This document shows, one piece after another, positions 1 through 12,578 of a stretch of DNA of 64,000 nt. Under the pieces are notes generated by a model that worked only from the letters and a program-made list of their open reading frames with translations, had not been told where the DNA came from and ran no database searches. Position 1 is the first letter of the stretch. Each line of letters opens with the position of its first letter. Made by a program: the position numbers and the translations under genes. The DNA comes from Galerina marginata (Eukaryota; Basidiomycota; Agaricomycetes; Agaricales; Galerinaceae): contig JAECYW010000003.1 of assembly GCA_023014335.1 (NCBI GenBank), positions 3,658,001-3,722,000 of the forward strand, given 5' to 3'.

Positions 1-1867
1 CCTTTGATGAATTCCTTTGGTGTCTTTGACCTTTGAATGAGAGGCGTATCGCTCACGTGCGTCAATTTTCCGAGTAAATTGATCACAAATTTTGTTCTTT
101 TGGTGCTTATGTGGTCAGAATGCTCGATCTTTGTTATGTATCGGCGCAAACACGGTCACATGACTCAAATTGCACATTTCTGACGTCATAACTCTGTTAC
201 CTAATCGTCCCACCAAACTTGCTCAAGCCTCATCGGAGTCAAACTGGTGACTTCTTGGCTTCCACTTCAATTCAACTGATCCTCAACTCGCTCCAGTCAT
301 ATATAAAGTGACGAAGTCCAGATTTCTCACTCTTTCCTTTAAATTTTTCCGGATCCCCACCACCACCACTCCCCTGTCCGCGTCAGCGCTGGCAGTCGTC
401 AAGCCTGTCCATCCGTTTCCTGAACATATTAATGTTCCCGGTAGTCCTCTATCGGATACACCTTCTCGCCCACTCAGAATCAGTCGCCGTCCTCCGAGCT
501 TCCCTGCCGCTTTCTCATGAATACCACCATTGCTGTTATTCCCAATGCTGATACGGTTCGTTCGTACCGTCGATTGCAATGGGCTTATAGCCTAATGTTG
601 CTCTGAACATTAAGTTGTGAACCTGTCGGTCAACGGATTATCGGCCATTTTGGTGCTTCTATTCGAAATTCTCCTTGAACACCTGTTAGGTACGGTTGAC
701 TACTAGTCCTGTAAATCCCTTCAAGAGGCCCAGGGAAACCACAAGAAGCCTATGCCCTGTTAGCTGTCTTTATTACTCTGGATCCTTACTCCTTGCCATT
801 TCGTTGTCTTCAAACATTTGATGCTCGCAGCTGTCAATTTGTAGCTCAAAACTTGCCCAGCTATCCAGTTTCTTACGCTAGTTATACTCAGCGTTGCTTG
901 TCCAAATGAGGAGAACCCCGGCACAGGCGAAGATTGCTTCCTTCCTATAGCTAGTCGATGATCCATTTGATGGTGCCAGGTTGATTTTCGGATACGTGTG
1001 ACGATATCCTATAAGAAGGATAATCGACAATCAATAGTGTACATGTGGCCAGCGGTGCCTCAGGCCTCAAAGTCTAAGTACTCGTGATCAGAACTTTCTA
1101 CGACCCAGTACCCAAGATATCCGTGAATCAGATTAGGCTCGGAATGGGCTTCTGAAACATCACATAGAACTGACAGTCTATTGTCCTCGATTTACAGGCC
1201 ATCAAAGCAGATAGATATACACACCTCCTGGACGCTCAGGGGATCTGGGGAAGAATCGGGGAGGTACATAACTGAACAGGAATAGAAATTAAGCAACAAG
1301 TCATCCAAGTAACATGGTCAGAATATCTAAATGGCTCATTGTACTTATTTATGCTGAAAAGAGTCGGCAGTGTACGGAGAGAGGAAGGAGTGTGGGTGTG
1401 AAGGTGAATAGAGCGATAGAAATGCCAGTTGGTAGGTAGTTACGTGTTGCTAGTTGCGCAGCGAAAATATCTTGTTTCAGAGGTGGTGGGTTGCGATTAA
1501 CGAAAAGATGTAGCTACTACAGGACTTTACACCTGTACTCGCTACGAACTTTCTTTGCAAAGCTTGAGATGGAAAAATGATAAGGAAGGAAAATTTAATC
1601 GAGATCAGCATGTGAATGGTGGAGTAAATTAATTAGTGAGGGGCCTTTACGAGGATCAATGAGGGGAAACAATAAATTAAGCTTTGTAAGCGCCGCGATA
1701 GCGCGTTGAACGTTGAACGTTGAGCGCCTATATTTAGATCTCGGGGTGAAGAAAATGAACGTTTCTTTATTGCCACCAACCCGATTTCCCAGAACTTCCC
1801 CGTGACGAAATAAATCGACTGTACCTTAACTAATCTTCGATTTCCAAGCAGGGGTAAAACGATAGCC
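1..1867. other. Stretch without a supportable gene
   Basis: Only short open frames without conserved motifs or convincing splice chains are visible on either strand. A run of ATG-poor, intron-like sequence lies at 600-1860. I see no repeat family or RNA gene here. Confidence 0.5.
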
Positions 1868-2269
1868 TTACATGGTCATGGTGGATGTACGGAGAGTGTC
1901 GACTAAAGCCTCAACATATTCTAGGATCGCCTCTGTCAACGCGTCAAGCTCGCCGAACAGGTCATTAAGTTGGCGACCGGCGCTCGCGTATTGAATTTCA
2001 TTCGTACTGAGACCTTCAGTATTATCACGGAGCTCGCAGCTAAGACGCAAAAGAGTGTCCGACGGCGGACGAGTGGTAAAGTCGATGTATGAATCTTCTG
2101 TCGCTGGGGTGGACGATTGTGAAGCGACTGGCGGCGAGAGGTACTGGCAAACTGCGACGACCGCTAGGTTGGCTTCACGGACTGCGTTTAGAGCGACCGC
2201 CACCTCTTCAGTGCGGCTTGCCTGGCAGGGAGCCGTGTCATTTAGACCAGAAAAGGCACGTTGAGTGAG
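1868..2269 (-). CDS. Last exon of an unrecognised gene (partial model)
   Basis: I do not recognise this protein. An open frame on the minus strand begins after a likely splice acceptor (TTTAG at about 2270-2274) and runs about 133 codons to a stop at 1868. No in-frame ATG near its start fits, so it should be a 3' exon, but I could not join an upstream exon in 2275-2640 with confidence. The sequence is mostly helical, with a Leu/Asp/Glu-rich C-terminal half (DLFGELDALTEAILEYVEAL) that could form an amphipathic helix. A non-coding open frame is possible. Confidence 0.4.
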   Translation of the reverse strand, partial: LTQRAFSGLNDTAPCQASRTEEVAVALNAVREANLAVVAVCQYLSPPVASQSSTPATEDSYIDFTTRPPSDTLLRLSCELRDNTEGLSTNEIQYASAGRQLNDLFGELDALTEAILEYVEALVDTLRTSTMTM

Positions 2270-3728
2270 CTAAATCATACCAATGTGTCGCCTTCCGCGT
2301 GTATGGAAGACGACGTGTTCTCTTCCGGGCTATCTGTGTTCGAAGTCTAAATCACAGATGTAAGAAACAGGGCCTTGTCTAACACTCATATGCATCGAGA
2401 CTGACCATATTCCGCGATAAAACCAGGAGGCAAAGACCGTTGTGAGTCCCTCCCGTAGAGTTGTAGTAAATGGTCTTGTTAGAAATGATTGCTTTTATAG
2501 AGGCACCGACAGCGCTGTTGAGCCACTTGGAAAACTTTGTCAAATCCAGAAAAATCCATGGCTAAGTCAAAGATCACCGGACGATTGTCGCCTGCTTGCT
2601 TTGTTCGCAATCAGTCATTTTACAATGGATATCCTGCAGGGTTCAGAAATTTAAACGTGGATGATTTGCAGACCTCCGCTGAACATTGAGATCACCTTTC
2701 GGCCCGGGTTTTGATGTCGGTCGGCAACCATTGCCAGCACCAGCAAATGCGCAACCTCTTCCGGGGCCTTCCCCGCTACAAGTTTGCGTATAGCTACAAA
2801 TCTACTGGCAAACCCTGTTCTCATCATTCCGCAAACTTTTATCCCAGTATTAGGGTGTCCGCAAACTCGTTTTGCACAATCACGAAAACTCTTAGTTTTG
2901 ATCCCGGTGCCCCCTTGCTCTTAGCATGTCCGCAACATGCATTCCGAAAATTTATTTACTTTTTCTTGTCACTCCCGAAACTTTTTCTATGCCCGAACGT
3001 TAGTCTATTCGCGAAAACTCAACAAAAATCCAGGCTCCTAAAACCAGCGGCTCGCATCGCTCGTAAGGAGCTGCACCCTAGGAGGGAAAAATTCTATATC
3101 TTATCTTATCTGTACAGCCATGTAAACAACGACAAACTCAACTAAGGCGCGTAGGAAGGGGTGGCGGAACGTGGATCCCGAACATAGGGTGGGAGGGTGG
3201 GGGGGTGCGGCAGCAGGCCGAAAAAAAATTGGTGACCTCGCTATTTTCGTGTCAAAATAGTGTGCAATTGGTATCTATTTGCCGTGATTTTTTGTGTGCT
3301 ATTCCATGAGGTTTAGACCATTGATTTGCGCCTACAAGTGGCCTGTCGCTGCTACTGAATTTATATAGCCAATTCAGAACGACTGATTGGAGGGTTGCAT
3401 TTGATAAAATACCTGTAGGAGCTGCCTAAAACTGTAATTTAGATTTTGCACAAATAGAATGAGCACACAGGCAATATGAAAACCTGCAGAAAAGTTGAGA
3501 AAACGGAAAAACTTCACAGAAAACATATTCTCCTGGGATAAACATACCCAATAAGGCAGGAGGGGGTAGGCCGGTCGCCACCCCCTTGCGTCGCGTAGTT
3601 GGTGATTAGATTGCAAAAATGGCGCACAAACCAAGTATTTTAATGTAGACAGACAAAAAGTTTGCATGAATTGTTGAAGCCAATAACTTGTTATAATTAT
3701 AATCGAAACACCGATTTATTTAACTATA
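2270..3728. other. Intergenic, with a loose CGCAAAC/CGAAAAC word cluster
   Basis: No gene is supported. Around 2770-3040 the words CCGCAAACT, CCGAAACTT and CGCGAAAACT recur at irregular spacing. A G-rich run follows at 3184-3207. Confidence 0.4.
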
Positions 3729-4822
3729 TCAGATACCAGGTGACGCATTCAGAGATTTTTGCAGCGAAAGGCATTCTCGTGCAAGAACCTCGATGACCCT
3801 GTCTTTGGGGATCGGCCCGTGAATTAGAAGCGGCTCTATCGCTCGAGATCGAAGTCCTTCTACGTTAGCTTGAATATAGTCGAGTCTGGACTCCAGTTCA
3901 TAAACGAGAGCCCGGATTCGTCGAATGATGATGCCCGCTTGTGTAAGCGACTTGAGACGTCTCTGAGCCTCTGATAGCAATGTGCGATGGCCGCCCAAAA
4001 GTGCCCAGAGGCGACCAGATACCTCCATGAGATTTGACTTGGCGTTCCTAATATATTTCTTGTATAATTGATCACCCATGGAGGTAAGAGAGGAGTCAAG
4101 GTCTAGTAACCGACCATGTACCTCTGTGTTGATAACACTGATGCTACGGTTCAGACTTCGATACGTGTCCAATGTATGAAGGAACGCCTGATCCAGGGAT
4201 GAACTAGCAGAATTCTCTGTGCCATAAAAGCGTTGAAGGGTGGCCGTGAAATCAATATTGGTCCAAGTTGAAGCATCCCGAACGAGAGCAGCGGTGAACC
4301 TCGAAGAAGCGAGCGCTCTAGTAATATTGAAATTGACTGAGTAAATAAAAAATTAACTAGAGAAAAAGAAACATACACATCAAGAGACGAGAGAAGCTGG
4401 GCTTTGTACCTCTGTAAGCCAAGAACACAATCCTTTGCGATTGTTCTTGCCACTGGTAGAGGAGGAATCATGGCCTCTTCGTTCTTGAAAGATATTGACT
4501 TGAATAGCAAGTCCAGTTCGTCTAATAAAACGACGATTTCGTGCATGTCGTCCTCCACGCCAATCGCCTCACGGGGGGTAACATCGGGATTCGAATGAGC
4601 GGGTAAATGCGCAAACGAATTGGTCGTTGGGTGCTGGCAGAATCGAGACGAGATCATGGGAAGGGAACAGAAGAGCCGTATTGGAGATGTCGAGATAACG
4701 GACGTTGCCCTCACTACCGTACACAGATCTGAAGACGATAAGGTCGGCATGCCACAAAGAGGAGATGCCACATATGTGTGGAGGTTGAGGAAAACGAATA
4801 AAAACTTGGTCATGAACCACAT
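3729..4822 (-). CDS. Hypothetical protein, member of a local two-gene paralogue family
   Basis: The function is not recognised. The model joins exon 1 (4822-4377) to exon 2 (4317-3729) across a 59-nt GT-AG intron (4376-4318), giving 344 residues in one frame. The N-terminus has a hydrophobic stretch (KFLFVFLNLHTYV), possibly a signal or anchor. The rest is predominantly helical and Leu-rich. Two segments match the gene at 18668-19714: IAKDCVLGLQRYKAQLLSSL just before the intron, and LESRLDYIQANVEGLRSRAI with PIPKDR near the C-terminus. The intron lies at the same place and phase in both copies. Conservation of structure across two diverged copies is the main argument that it is a real gene. 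The start is the first ATG of the open frame and is uncertain. Confidence 0.7.
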
Positions 4823-5394
4823 AGCTGTCTAGAACTTGCGATTTTGGCCGGCCTCAAGGGGGATTGGTCGAATATCAATTATCATGGGGATCGGTCATTT
4901 TGCGTCGCATTTATACGAATCTACAGCAGTGGCGCCAAACATAACTTTTATCTAACTCTTTGAATACATTATCCAAAGGACTGCCTTTGCTAGAGCCCAG
5001 CCCATATATGTATATAGATTCGGTAAATTACAATCAAAACAAAGTGTCTCCTTCAGACGACGGGATGAGCCCGGCGTTTACAGCAACAGGCGGAACTTAT
5101 ATTACCTTTGTAGGGCGTGCTGAATTCTTTTTTTTTCTTTCCAAATGCGGCGAGTTTATAATTTTAATGGATTTTGAGTATTTGTAGAATAGCATCTTTA
5201 ATTCGAATACAGAACCATTGGATTTGCGTTTTAAATGCGCATCGTACTGTCACAATTCCCATTTATAAGGTTCGTCCTTCAAGCTTCAGGACCCAGACAA
5301 ATTTTTGCCTGCGCTACGCTAGCTTATAATTAGCCAGCAAACTTAGTAACATATTTTTAGCTCATCAGGAAGAGTCCATACGTCTGGTCTAGAG
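4823..5394. other. Upstream region of the 3729-4822 gene; nothing else seen
   Basis: It is AT-rich at 4900-5250 and holds only short frames. It would contain the promoter of the minus-strand gene, but I cannot point to a specific element. Confidence 0.4.
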
Positions 5395-5575
5395 CTGCGC
5401 ACCGACGCCGTATTTCGGTTTACGGCTGCCGACATACGGCCACCGTCACCGTACCGTGAGCCTCGACGAAGGATGATTTACGGTTCGGCAACGGTACGGT
5501 AAACTGCCGTTTCCACCGTAAAAATACAGTGGTTAACGGTCGTTTACGGCGTTACGGCAAGCCTTAAGCAAATGC
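5395..5575. repeat. Word array, word TACGG/CCGTA (probable miniature transposon)
   Basis: In about 160 bp TACGG occurs six times and its complement CCGTA three times, at irregular spacing and in a mixed order. The two outer edges are roughly inverted copies of each other (GCTGCGCACCGACGCCGTA on the left, the complement of GGCTTGCCGTAACGCCGTA on the right). This is what a miniature inverted-repeat element with subterminal transposase-binding words would look like. I could not define a target-site duplication. Confidence 0.55.
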
Positions 5576-8500
5576 ACCAAATTTAGCTGTTTTGCTTCCA
5601 ATTTGGTGAGCCGTTTTCGAATGATACGTTGCATAGAAGTCACTCAACTTATTTTGGCGCAAAATTCTGCGGACAAAGTGGCTGAAAGACAATCCTCGGA
5701 GGTTACGAGACCCTTTAGTTCTTTTACGAGGAGCCAGAATCTTCTCACGGTACGAGTTGTTTTGAGCTCGTTTAGGCAATTCAGATTTCACATGAACTTT
5801 CCTGTCAGCATCATTTCCGACTCGATTTCGTGGGCGAGCAAATGGACATTGGAGATTTAACTGAGGCTCTATCCAGCTCCTACCAGCCACGGACGCCACC
5901 ACCATTGGCAACTGGTCCACGTCTTCGTCGACATAAGCGCCTTCAAAGCTTCATGCCGATATGAGACGGTGCTTACCTCGGTATCTTGACAGATTCCTCG
6001 AGATTCCACTTGGCGACTACACACGCGGGAGGTCGTACGTCGTGTTCTCGAAAGTCAGATGATGACGTGGAGGTTGTGAGGGTCCTAGACATAAACGAGG
6101 TAGGCAAGTTTTCGAATACTCAAATGAATTAGTACTCACCTTGGTTGTTATTACCAGCTCCTCCGCCGCCTTCAGCCCTCCCGGAGCCGTTGACGAACAT
6201 CTAGAATGTTTCGGGCGGTATCCCGGCGACGAACACGAAACGGGTGCTGCACTCGTTCGTGCACACGGTGGTGTGAATTCGTATCGCCGCGGGAAGGTGC
6301 ACGGCGACCTGAGCATGGCGTGTCGAGTTGAATATCAGCATAGAAGACAGGGTTGAGGCTGCGGGGTCAACGAGGGCGCCGCGGGAGATGTTGGCGCTCA
6401 TAGAGGTGGATGGGTGAAGGAAGGGGTCGGCGGAATTTTTGAAGTAGATGTTGAGGTTCGGATAGTCTGCAGGCTGCGAGGATCATAGAAAGAAGGTAAG
6501 CAGGTATTTGATAACAATATGAACCTTTACGTGTTACTTAGTAAGCCATGTCATCTTGGCAAGTTGCTCCAAATTCGACTTGGCGACTAGGCTCGCGGGA
6601 CGTCGCTCGTCGAGTCTGAATGCACAAAGCTTTTAGGAAGACAAAACCACGAGAACTGCTAGTTACCTCCTGTGGGCAGCTCCTACGCCTCCACTGGCAG
6701 TTCCTGTTCGCCTCTGACGAGGTTCTTCAGCCAAACAAATGCAAAACGGGTGCTGGTGCACTCGTTCAAGGCCGGGGCTGAGGTCAACGCGGTCTGTCAG
6801 GCAGTCGTTATTGAACCGAGTACTGTTTGACGGGCTCTCGTAGGTTTGAACGAGTTGGCAGCACGGATGGGCCGTTAGTAAGTCTCCTCATCCGTTGCTG
6901 GCTCTCATTACGGGCCCAAGAGGCAATGCCGGGGGGAAGCGCTGGCGTCGGTTTGAAAGACGGGCGGGACGTGTGCGACGACGTCGAGAGGAGGGACGAA
7001 GGGTTGGGCAGATGGGATCGAAGAGGAGGGACTGGGGTCGGTTTGGAAGACGGGGCAGATTGGCGAAAGTGTGGACGGACCAACTTGAGTTATGTAACAA
7101 TAATGACAGGTCAAGTTTGAGAGTCGAGGTACAAAATCAAGAGTAAGAGCTAGGCTGCGCCGCTGCAAGAGTTGGAGATGGCTGAAAACGAAGTTTGAGG
7201 TGCAAAAGGCAAAAGCGACTGAGGATGACTTGGATGTAATCCGATTCACGGGAGTAGACGATGATACAAAAGGGCTTAAAGAGCATAAGAAATGTCGAAG
7301 GGAGTGCTCAGAATCGAAACGACCAAAAATTCGGGGGAGTAAAGCGAAAGTTGGCTTAGCAGGGGCATTGTAAAAAAGGTCTCCGGTAAGGCAGTCACGG
7401 GTGAGTAACCGGGTTCGGCACGGCAATGAGAAGTAAGCGATCTGGTGAAATCAGACGTCCACAATAATCTTTTCCAAACGTTTTGTCAGCAATTGCGAGA
7501 TCTTTAATGTGCCTAGCTACCAGGCTAGATGGACCGTGTTCAACGATTAGCTGACACAAAAAATGAAGTAGATGCACTGTACTATGACGACCACTGCCCA
7601 AATTGCGGGAGTTCCTTTCTGGCCAAAATATTTGAACAGAATCTGCGAAGCTCGTCTCAGAAGCTGTAATGTACAAATCAAACGTCTAACTTACGGTTTT
7701 CATCGGCTGACAGATAGGCTGCTTAAGATGTTTTCTGTGTCCTTACCCATGCAGAAAGCCAGAGCAACATTTAACCCGAGAAGATTTGAAGATTGAGATC
7801 AGCTGATAGTCTCGCACATCATAGAGTAAAAGAGACAAACTCGGCTTACGCCAGCCTATAATGACGCTGGAAGTCATTGCTAAAATAATCGCAAATGGAA
7901 TAGCCACGTTTACATTTGTGGCCTCGTTTAAGTGAACGCTCGAGTCAAAGCGGCCTAAAGAAAAGTGAGTCGAGTGCGATATCAAACCGATAAGAAGGCT
8001 CACTTACTGCACAGGAGGACAATTCCTCAATTCTGAATGCCTCAAGACCAGCTGCCGCAGTTGTGACAGACGCACCTGGAGGATCAAGGCCAACGACTCT
8101 GAATCCGCTTGGGGTCATTTTAAAAAAAGACGACGCTGTGTACAAAATCAACCACCCGTAGTGCTTTTGGCGACCTGGGGAGATGGAGCTCTGAGCAACC
8201 GACCAATTTGCAGGTGCGTTGCTGTGATTTATGTTGGATGGAGCGGGTGGAAAATCAGAAATTGGTCAGACTAACATACAGGCAGCATACTTGAGTATGT
8301 ACTCACCGGCCAGGCAAGTGAATCGTCTTTGTCTTGCGCCTCAACCAGTCGTTGAGGCGCTGAATCCCGGTGACTCACAAACCACTCCTGGAGATTCAGG
8401 TGTGTCCCGAGGCTTCATTTTCACCTCTCTACCGTAATCCAACCCCTCGCTCTATCTGACCACGGTAAGTACTCCTTCACAACCATTTTATTGCGTCGTT

Positions 8501-9349
8501 CACTGACAGTAAATTCCAGTAGGTGAATAAAGTATTCCACCCTGGTGCACTTTGGCAGTGTACGCCTTCTTGCCGCCTCCTCTCTTGCTTGACTAACGCA
8601 AAGCCCTCCTGATTCAGGCTCTTTACTCCGAAATTCCACGAATGCAGGCCAAGTATATGTCTCACAGCAGCCCAGGATTGTGCCGACAAGTGATCGCTGT
8701 CGTTTTGATGCTCCCCAGTACACACGGTTGCTGTAAAGAAGGTAACATCATGATGTACTGTGGATAGTTGAAACTGGCGGTGCGGGCCAACGCTGCGCGC
8801 GGCATGTACGAGACCCATTTTTGAGAACAACTCCCTCAAACTTACGAGAACCCGTCAAACAGCCACTCGGTTCCCTTGCAACTAAAAGTGTTTATAAGGT
8901 TATGCATGCGCAGGTGATTATGTCGCCAGACAATTTATAGCGGTCTGGAAGTGTCTGATAGGTCTTCGACTTCAACCTCTAACGGGCTGCATGGGGCTTT
9001 GAGATGGGCTTGAAGGAAGTTTTGTGGGATGCACGTTGGGACGTCTGTATACTGCTTAGTGCTAACATACAAATACGGAGGGTTGTTCATTGGATCCACC
9101 AAGTCAAATGCAATTGCAAGGCTAAGAAATACCGCAGGGCTAAGAAATACTACTTGATAGTCAAAATGAAGTGTCGTGGTGATATTAGTCAGAGTACACG
9201 GTAGTACCGACGCGTGTAACAGACATGAAATCCCGTACTCGTAAATTCTGAAAGAACACCAATATTTTTGCTGGACTGGAATTTGACTGGAATTATTAAT
9301 CAGTTCATGAATTCCATAGAGACTTGACAACCTTGTTCTCACCTGACAT
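5576..9349. other. Low-gene-density stretch with possible decayed exons
   Basis: Many overlapping short frames occur, but none has a recognisable domain or a consistent splice chain. Minus-strand pieces at 7945-8151 and 7743-8003 could be exons around a GTAAGT donor, and include a hydrophobic run (AIPFAIILAMTSSVII) that might be a membrane segment. The support is too weak for a gene call. A degenerate internal duplication is listed separately. Confidence 0.4.
5990..6775. repeat. Degenerate direct duplication, about 560 bp apart
   Basis: The segment at about 5990-6260 is echoed at about 6550-6775. The clearest matched phrases are CACTTGGCGACTA...CGCGGGAGGTCGT against CGACTTGGCGACTAGGCTCGCGGGACGTCG, and ACGGGTGCTG near a CACTCGTTC in both. 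Both copies hold splice-like signals on the minus strand, so this may be a tandemly duplicated, decayed gene piece. Confidence 0.5.
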
Positions 9350-10683
9350 CTACTGTGGGTTAACTTGCCTTTCTGCGCGGGAGACGGAAGGCTGCACCAT
9401 AGGACGACGCGACAAGGCAGACTGAACCAGAGACAGAAAGTGTTCGGGAATGGCCAGTACCACCTCGGCAATTTTTTTGCCCCTCGATTTTGTCTGGGTC
9501 AAGCTCCTGTTCGCTTCATAACCTTGGAACTGGCTTCGGACATGCTCCATGTCGCGGGACAGCGATTCTAAATCCTTGCGCAAGTTATCTAGGTCCAATT
9601 GGAGATGATATTCGGCCAATGAAGCACTATACAGCCGCCTGTCTTCGTCTATGCTGAAAGTTTCGCCTGAAGTGATCCCGTCGAGAACTGGTACGAGATC
9701 GGTAACTATATCGGCTAATTCGGATGCACCATCTTGAGTTGTTACGCGGTAATCTGTAGAGCAAGGTCAAACGCTTCCTCGGAAACTTTCGAATTCACTT
9801 TCACCTTCAGCATTCTCCAAGGCTTGTTGTACCAACTCCAGCCTTTGCTTCGTACTATCTTCAAGTTTGTCCTGATTGTCAAATTAGTTTACGCAAATGT
9901 CTAACTTCACGATCAAAACAATTCAGTCACCATCCGAAATTCAATCTCCGCCAACTCTTGTGATTGATCTATGGCGCAGCGATTGTTTAGTTCGTCCCTC
10001 ACTTCGGATAAATCACGAGTGACTTGGTCTCTCGCGTCGCAAAGTTGACGTAAAAGTTTGTTGTTTCGCGTGATATCCATTCGAACGTTGTCAGTATCCT
10101 TGTTGATAGCATCCAAATGCGCGGATTGTTCGCGAAGACACTCGTCGAAATGGCCAGCCCGCTGGCTTAACTGGGAGAAGGCTTTCGAGTAGGCACTATT
10201 TTCGCGCTCTAAGCGATTCAGTCGCTTCTTCATGCCGGTTTGAGATTCATTGAATTCGTTCTGAAATTCTTCGTAGAAATTGGCCTGCTGGCCAAGTTCC
10301 CCTGTTGATAGGTCAAGGTTAAATCGAAATGCTGATGACTATGAACCCGTTACCTTTTACCAGCACCAATGCCTCGTGTAGGCCTGCTAACCTTTCATTC
10401 AAAAGGGCATTCGATTTGTGGCTAGAGGAGGCTAAAGTGTCGTGCCTGTCGTGGATCTCGTCCTAGTGAACCCGAAAATTGGTGAAAGTGGATCAGGCGC
10501 TCGTTGAACCATTATGCTTACCAGGCGGTGATTAACGTCTTCCAGCACGCCTTGGAGAGTGTTGATGGCCGTGGAATTGGAAACAAAGTGTTCGATAGCC
10601 TCGACCTCTAGCTTATGCAAATCCGCAAACATGTTTGCATCGAACATAGGTGATGGGACTCGAGATGTCGTCTGTGTACTCAT
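9350..10683 (-). CDS. Coiled-coil protein, 370 residues, five exons
   Basis: The biological role is not recognised. Five minus-strand exons join in frame: 10683-10522, 10462-10354, 10301-9931, 9871-9805 and 9753-9350, separated by GT-AG introns of about 51 to 59 nt. The total is 371 codons including the stop. The start is the ATG at 10683, followed by STQTTSRVPSP. The central exon (KRLNRLERENSAYSKAFSQL and onward) and exon 5 (LDNLRKDLESLSRDMEHVRS) have strong heptad patterns and are rich in Glu, Arg, Leu and Gln. The protein should therefore form a long coiled coil. The C-terminus is basic and polar. No catalytic motif is seen. A structural, cytoskeletal or recombination-related role is possible, but nothing in the sequence chooses between them. 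Confidence 0.75.
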
Positions 10684-12278
10684 CGCAAAAGGTAGCGAGG
10701 CCAAAGTTCAAGAAATAGGCGGTAATCAAGTCGACGCGAGGAGAGGCGGTGTGTATTTTCAATCCCACATTGGTGGTTTATATATATGCCTATCGTAAGG
10801 ACCAAGCTATGACAGGACTCGACAAAGGAAGTGACCAGAAATCCCAATCTCAGATCTGGACTTAGCACTATTGCTGTTTTCGGCAAAACTGCCTTTTTGG
10901 GAAAACGAACCTCCGAACGTCAAAACCGACCTGTTGTTTTACCGCACTGCTCTATATAGCTCAGTCAAGTGTTAGACCTGCCATAAAGGGGTACTCTTAC
11001 TGGAACATAACTACTTATTTTCTGACTGATACTAGCGCTGACCCGTGCTTCGCACGGGCAAACCTTTCAACTCCGAATACGTCCGAGTGGTCGACTCTGG
11101 TCGACTGCATGAGAACGATGAGGAGTGAGCAAAGAGGATTAGCGTCGCCATTCGGAGGGGCTTGTCACTGACGTTTGCCTCCCGGAACCCAGCCAGGCGG
11201 CCAGAACATGTACATTCGAGAAATTAAGCGCGTTCCAAGCGCTTTGCCCAAAAGCTCGAAAGACTGGTCAGCCAATGAGAATGTCTCTTTGTCTCCAGCC
11301 AATCAAAACGGTTTAAAATTTTTGTCTCGCGAAAGGGTTGGAATATTTGTAATCCCAAAAAGAGATGGCCAGACTTGGGGCAATGCACGAGAATTAGTAG
11401 ACTTTACTTTTTGCTGTGGGTCACCGCCGCCAATAATCACAGCGCCAACATCACCAACCGCAACACATGGAACTGCTGCAACTCAGCTAATATTAGTGTA
11501 AGTTAGTTATAACATCGTTGAGCGCACAAACAGTTTCTTTTGCCTAGAATTCAAAATTGAGGCTGTTGTTATCCCCGAAATGATGTTACCAATATTGGAT
11601 GTATATTGGATGTAAATACTAGGAAGAAAAATCAAGAGAAAGAATCTGGGCAGGGATTCCCGCCACCGGCATTCTATCTGGGGTTCGTATGATGTTATTT
11701 ACTCTCCGAATATCTTTTTTTATTATGAAATACGTCTATCTCTTCCTACACTGTGTTCAGCTCCAGGAAGAGTGTTTTAACTTTTATCAAAGCTTGAAGG
11801 TGTTAGCCGCCGAAAGTCGCCGAAACTTCGCGCCAAGAAGCACAGCTGTGGCGGGACTATATTTAAATTTGATAGAATCTGGGATTTGAAAAGAATGATG
11901 GGGCCAACGGTGATCGTAACGGCGGATGTCAGGTCAGGGCTCTATTCAGCGATTTCGTGGAAAATTGGTCATTCCAAGGGCTTTCGGAAGCAAAAATGTG
12001 CGTACAGAAATCTTGAAGTTGGAGAAGAATTTTGTGTCGTACACCCATCTCCTCTTTCTGCATTATAATTTACACTCCCTTAATACAAATCACCAAACTC
12101 AACAAACTCAACATGTAATCCATTGTGATTGCCCATTTCTATGTATGAAATAGCCTCAAGCTCGTCCCTAGCAATGGCGGGGTCGCCAATCTCAAACTTT
12201 GCTCAACTTCGCGAAAGAGGTCTCCCGGAAAAACTCCTACCAACCTTCCCTGCCGCCGATTAAAAGGTAGTGTTAATA
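10684..12278. other. Gene-free stretch
   Basis: Apart from the hairpin at 11032-11058 I see only short unsupported frames. The 5' flank of the coiled-coil gene is at 10684-10900. Confidence 0.45.
11032..11058 (-). mobile_element. Candidate 3' terminus of a Helitron
   Basis: Read on the minus strand, a GC-rich hairpin (GCCCGTGCGAAGCACGGGT, stem about 7 to 8 bp, loop GAA) is followed by CAGCG and then CTAG, with a T immediately outside. Helitrons are known to end in CTRR with a short hairpin about 10 nt before it, and to insert between A and T. If correct, the element body lies to the right (higher coordinates). I found no rolling-circle helicase protein, so it would be non-autonomous or a fragment. 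The 5' TC end was not located. Confidence 0.4.
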
Positions 12279-12500
12279 TTTTTTATGCGTACAGGATTAA
12301 CCAATTTCCATGTACGATCCGTGTATGCGTACAGAACTGACCTATTTGCATGTATAATCCTTCTATGGGTACATTTTTGCCAAAACCTAGGTACGATCCA
12401 AAGTGCGTACAGATCGACGAAATTTTCGAGCCGTACAGAACCGGGCCGAAAGGTGCATGACAGAAACGGCCAAAATCGGTGATTTTGGATCCGACATCAG
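12279..12500. repeat. Word array, words GCGTACAG and TACGATCC
   Basis: GCGTACAG or a close variant recurs at least four times and TACGATCC twice within about 200 bp, interleaved with TGTAC and CCGTAC variants. It resembles the other arrays in this window, but the two halves are less obviously inverted. It could be one end of a DNA transposon. Confidence 0.4.
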
Positions 12501-12578
12501 TCGGCATTTAAATTTGGTGCCTGCAACGTCTTTGTAAGGTTGTGTTTACGCGGACGTAAGCCGCTTTCATCAGGTCCT

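Noticed and set aside
6808..7426. Several frames of 70 to 172 codons as exons of one gene
   Set aside because: Frames conflict on both strands, and I found no consistent donors and acceptors or motifs.
8421..9471. Minus-strand frames of 100 to 178 codons
   Set aside because: No shared frame across plausible introns, no motifs, and mixed composition. Left as unassigned sequence.
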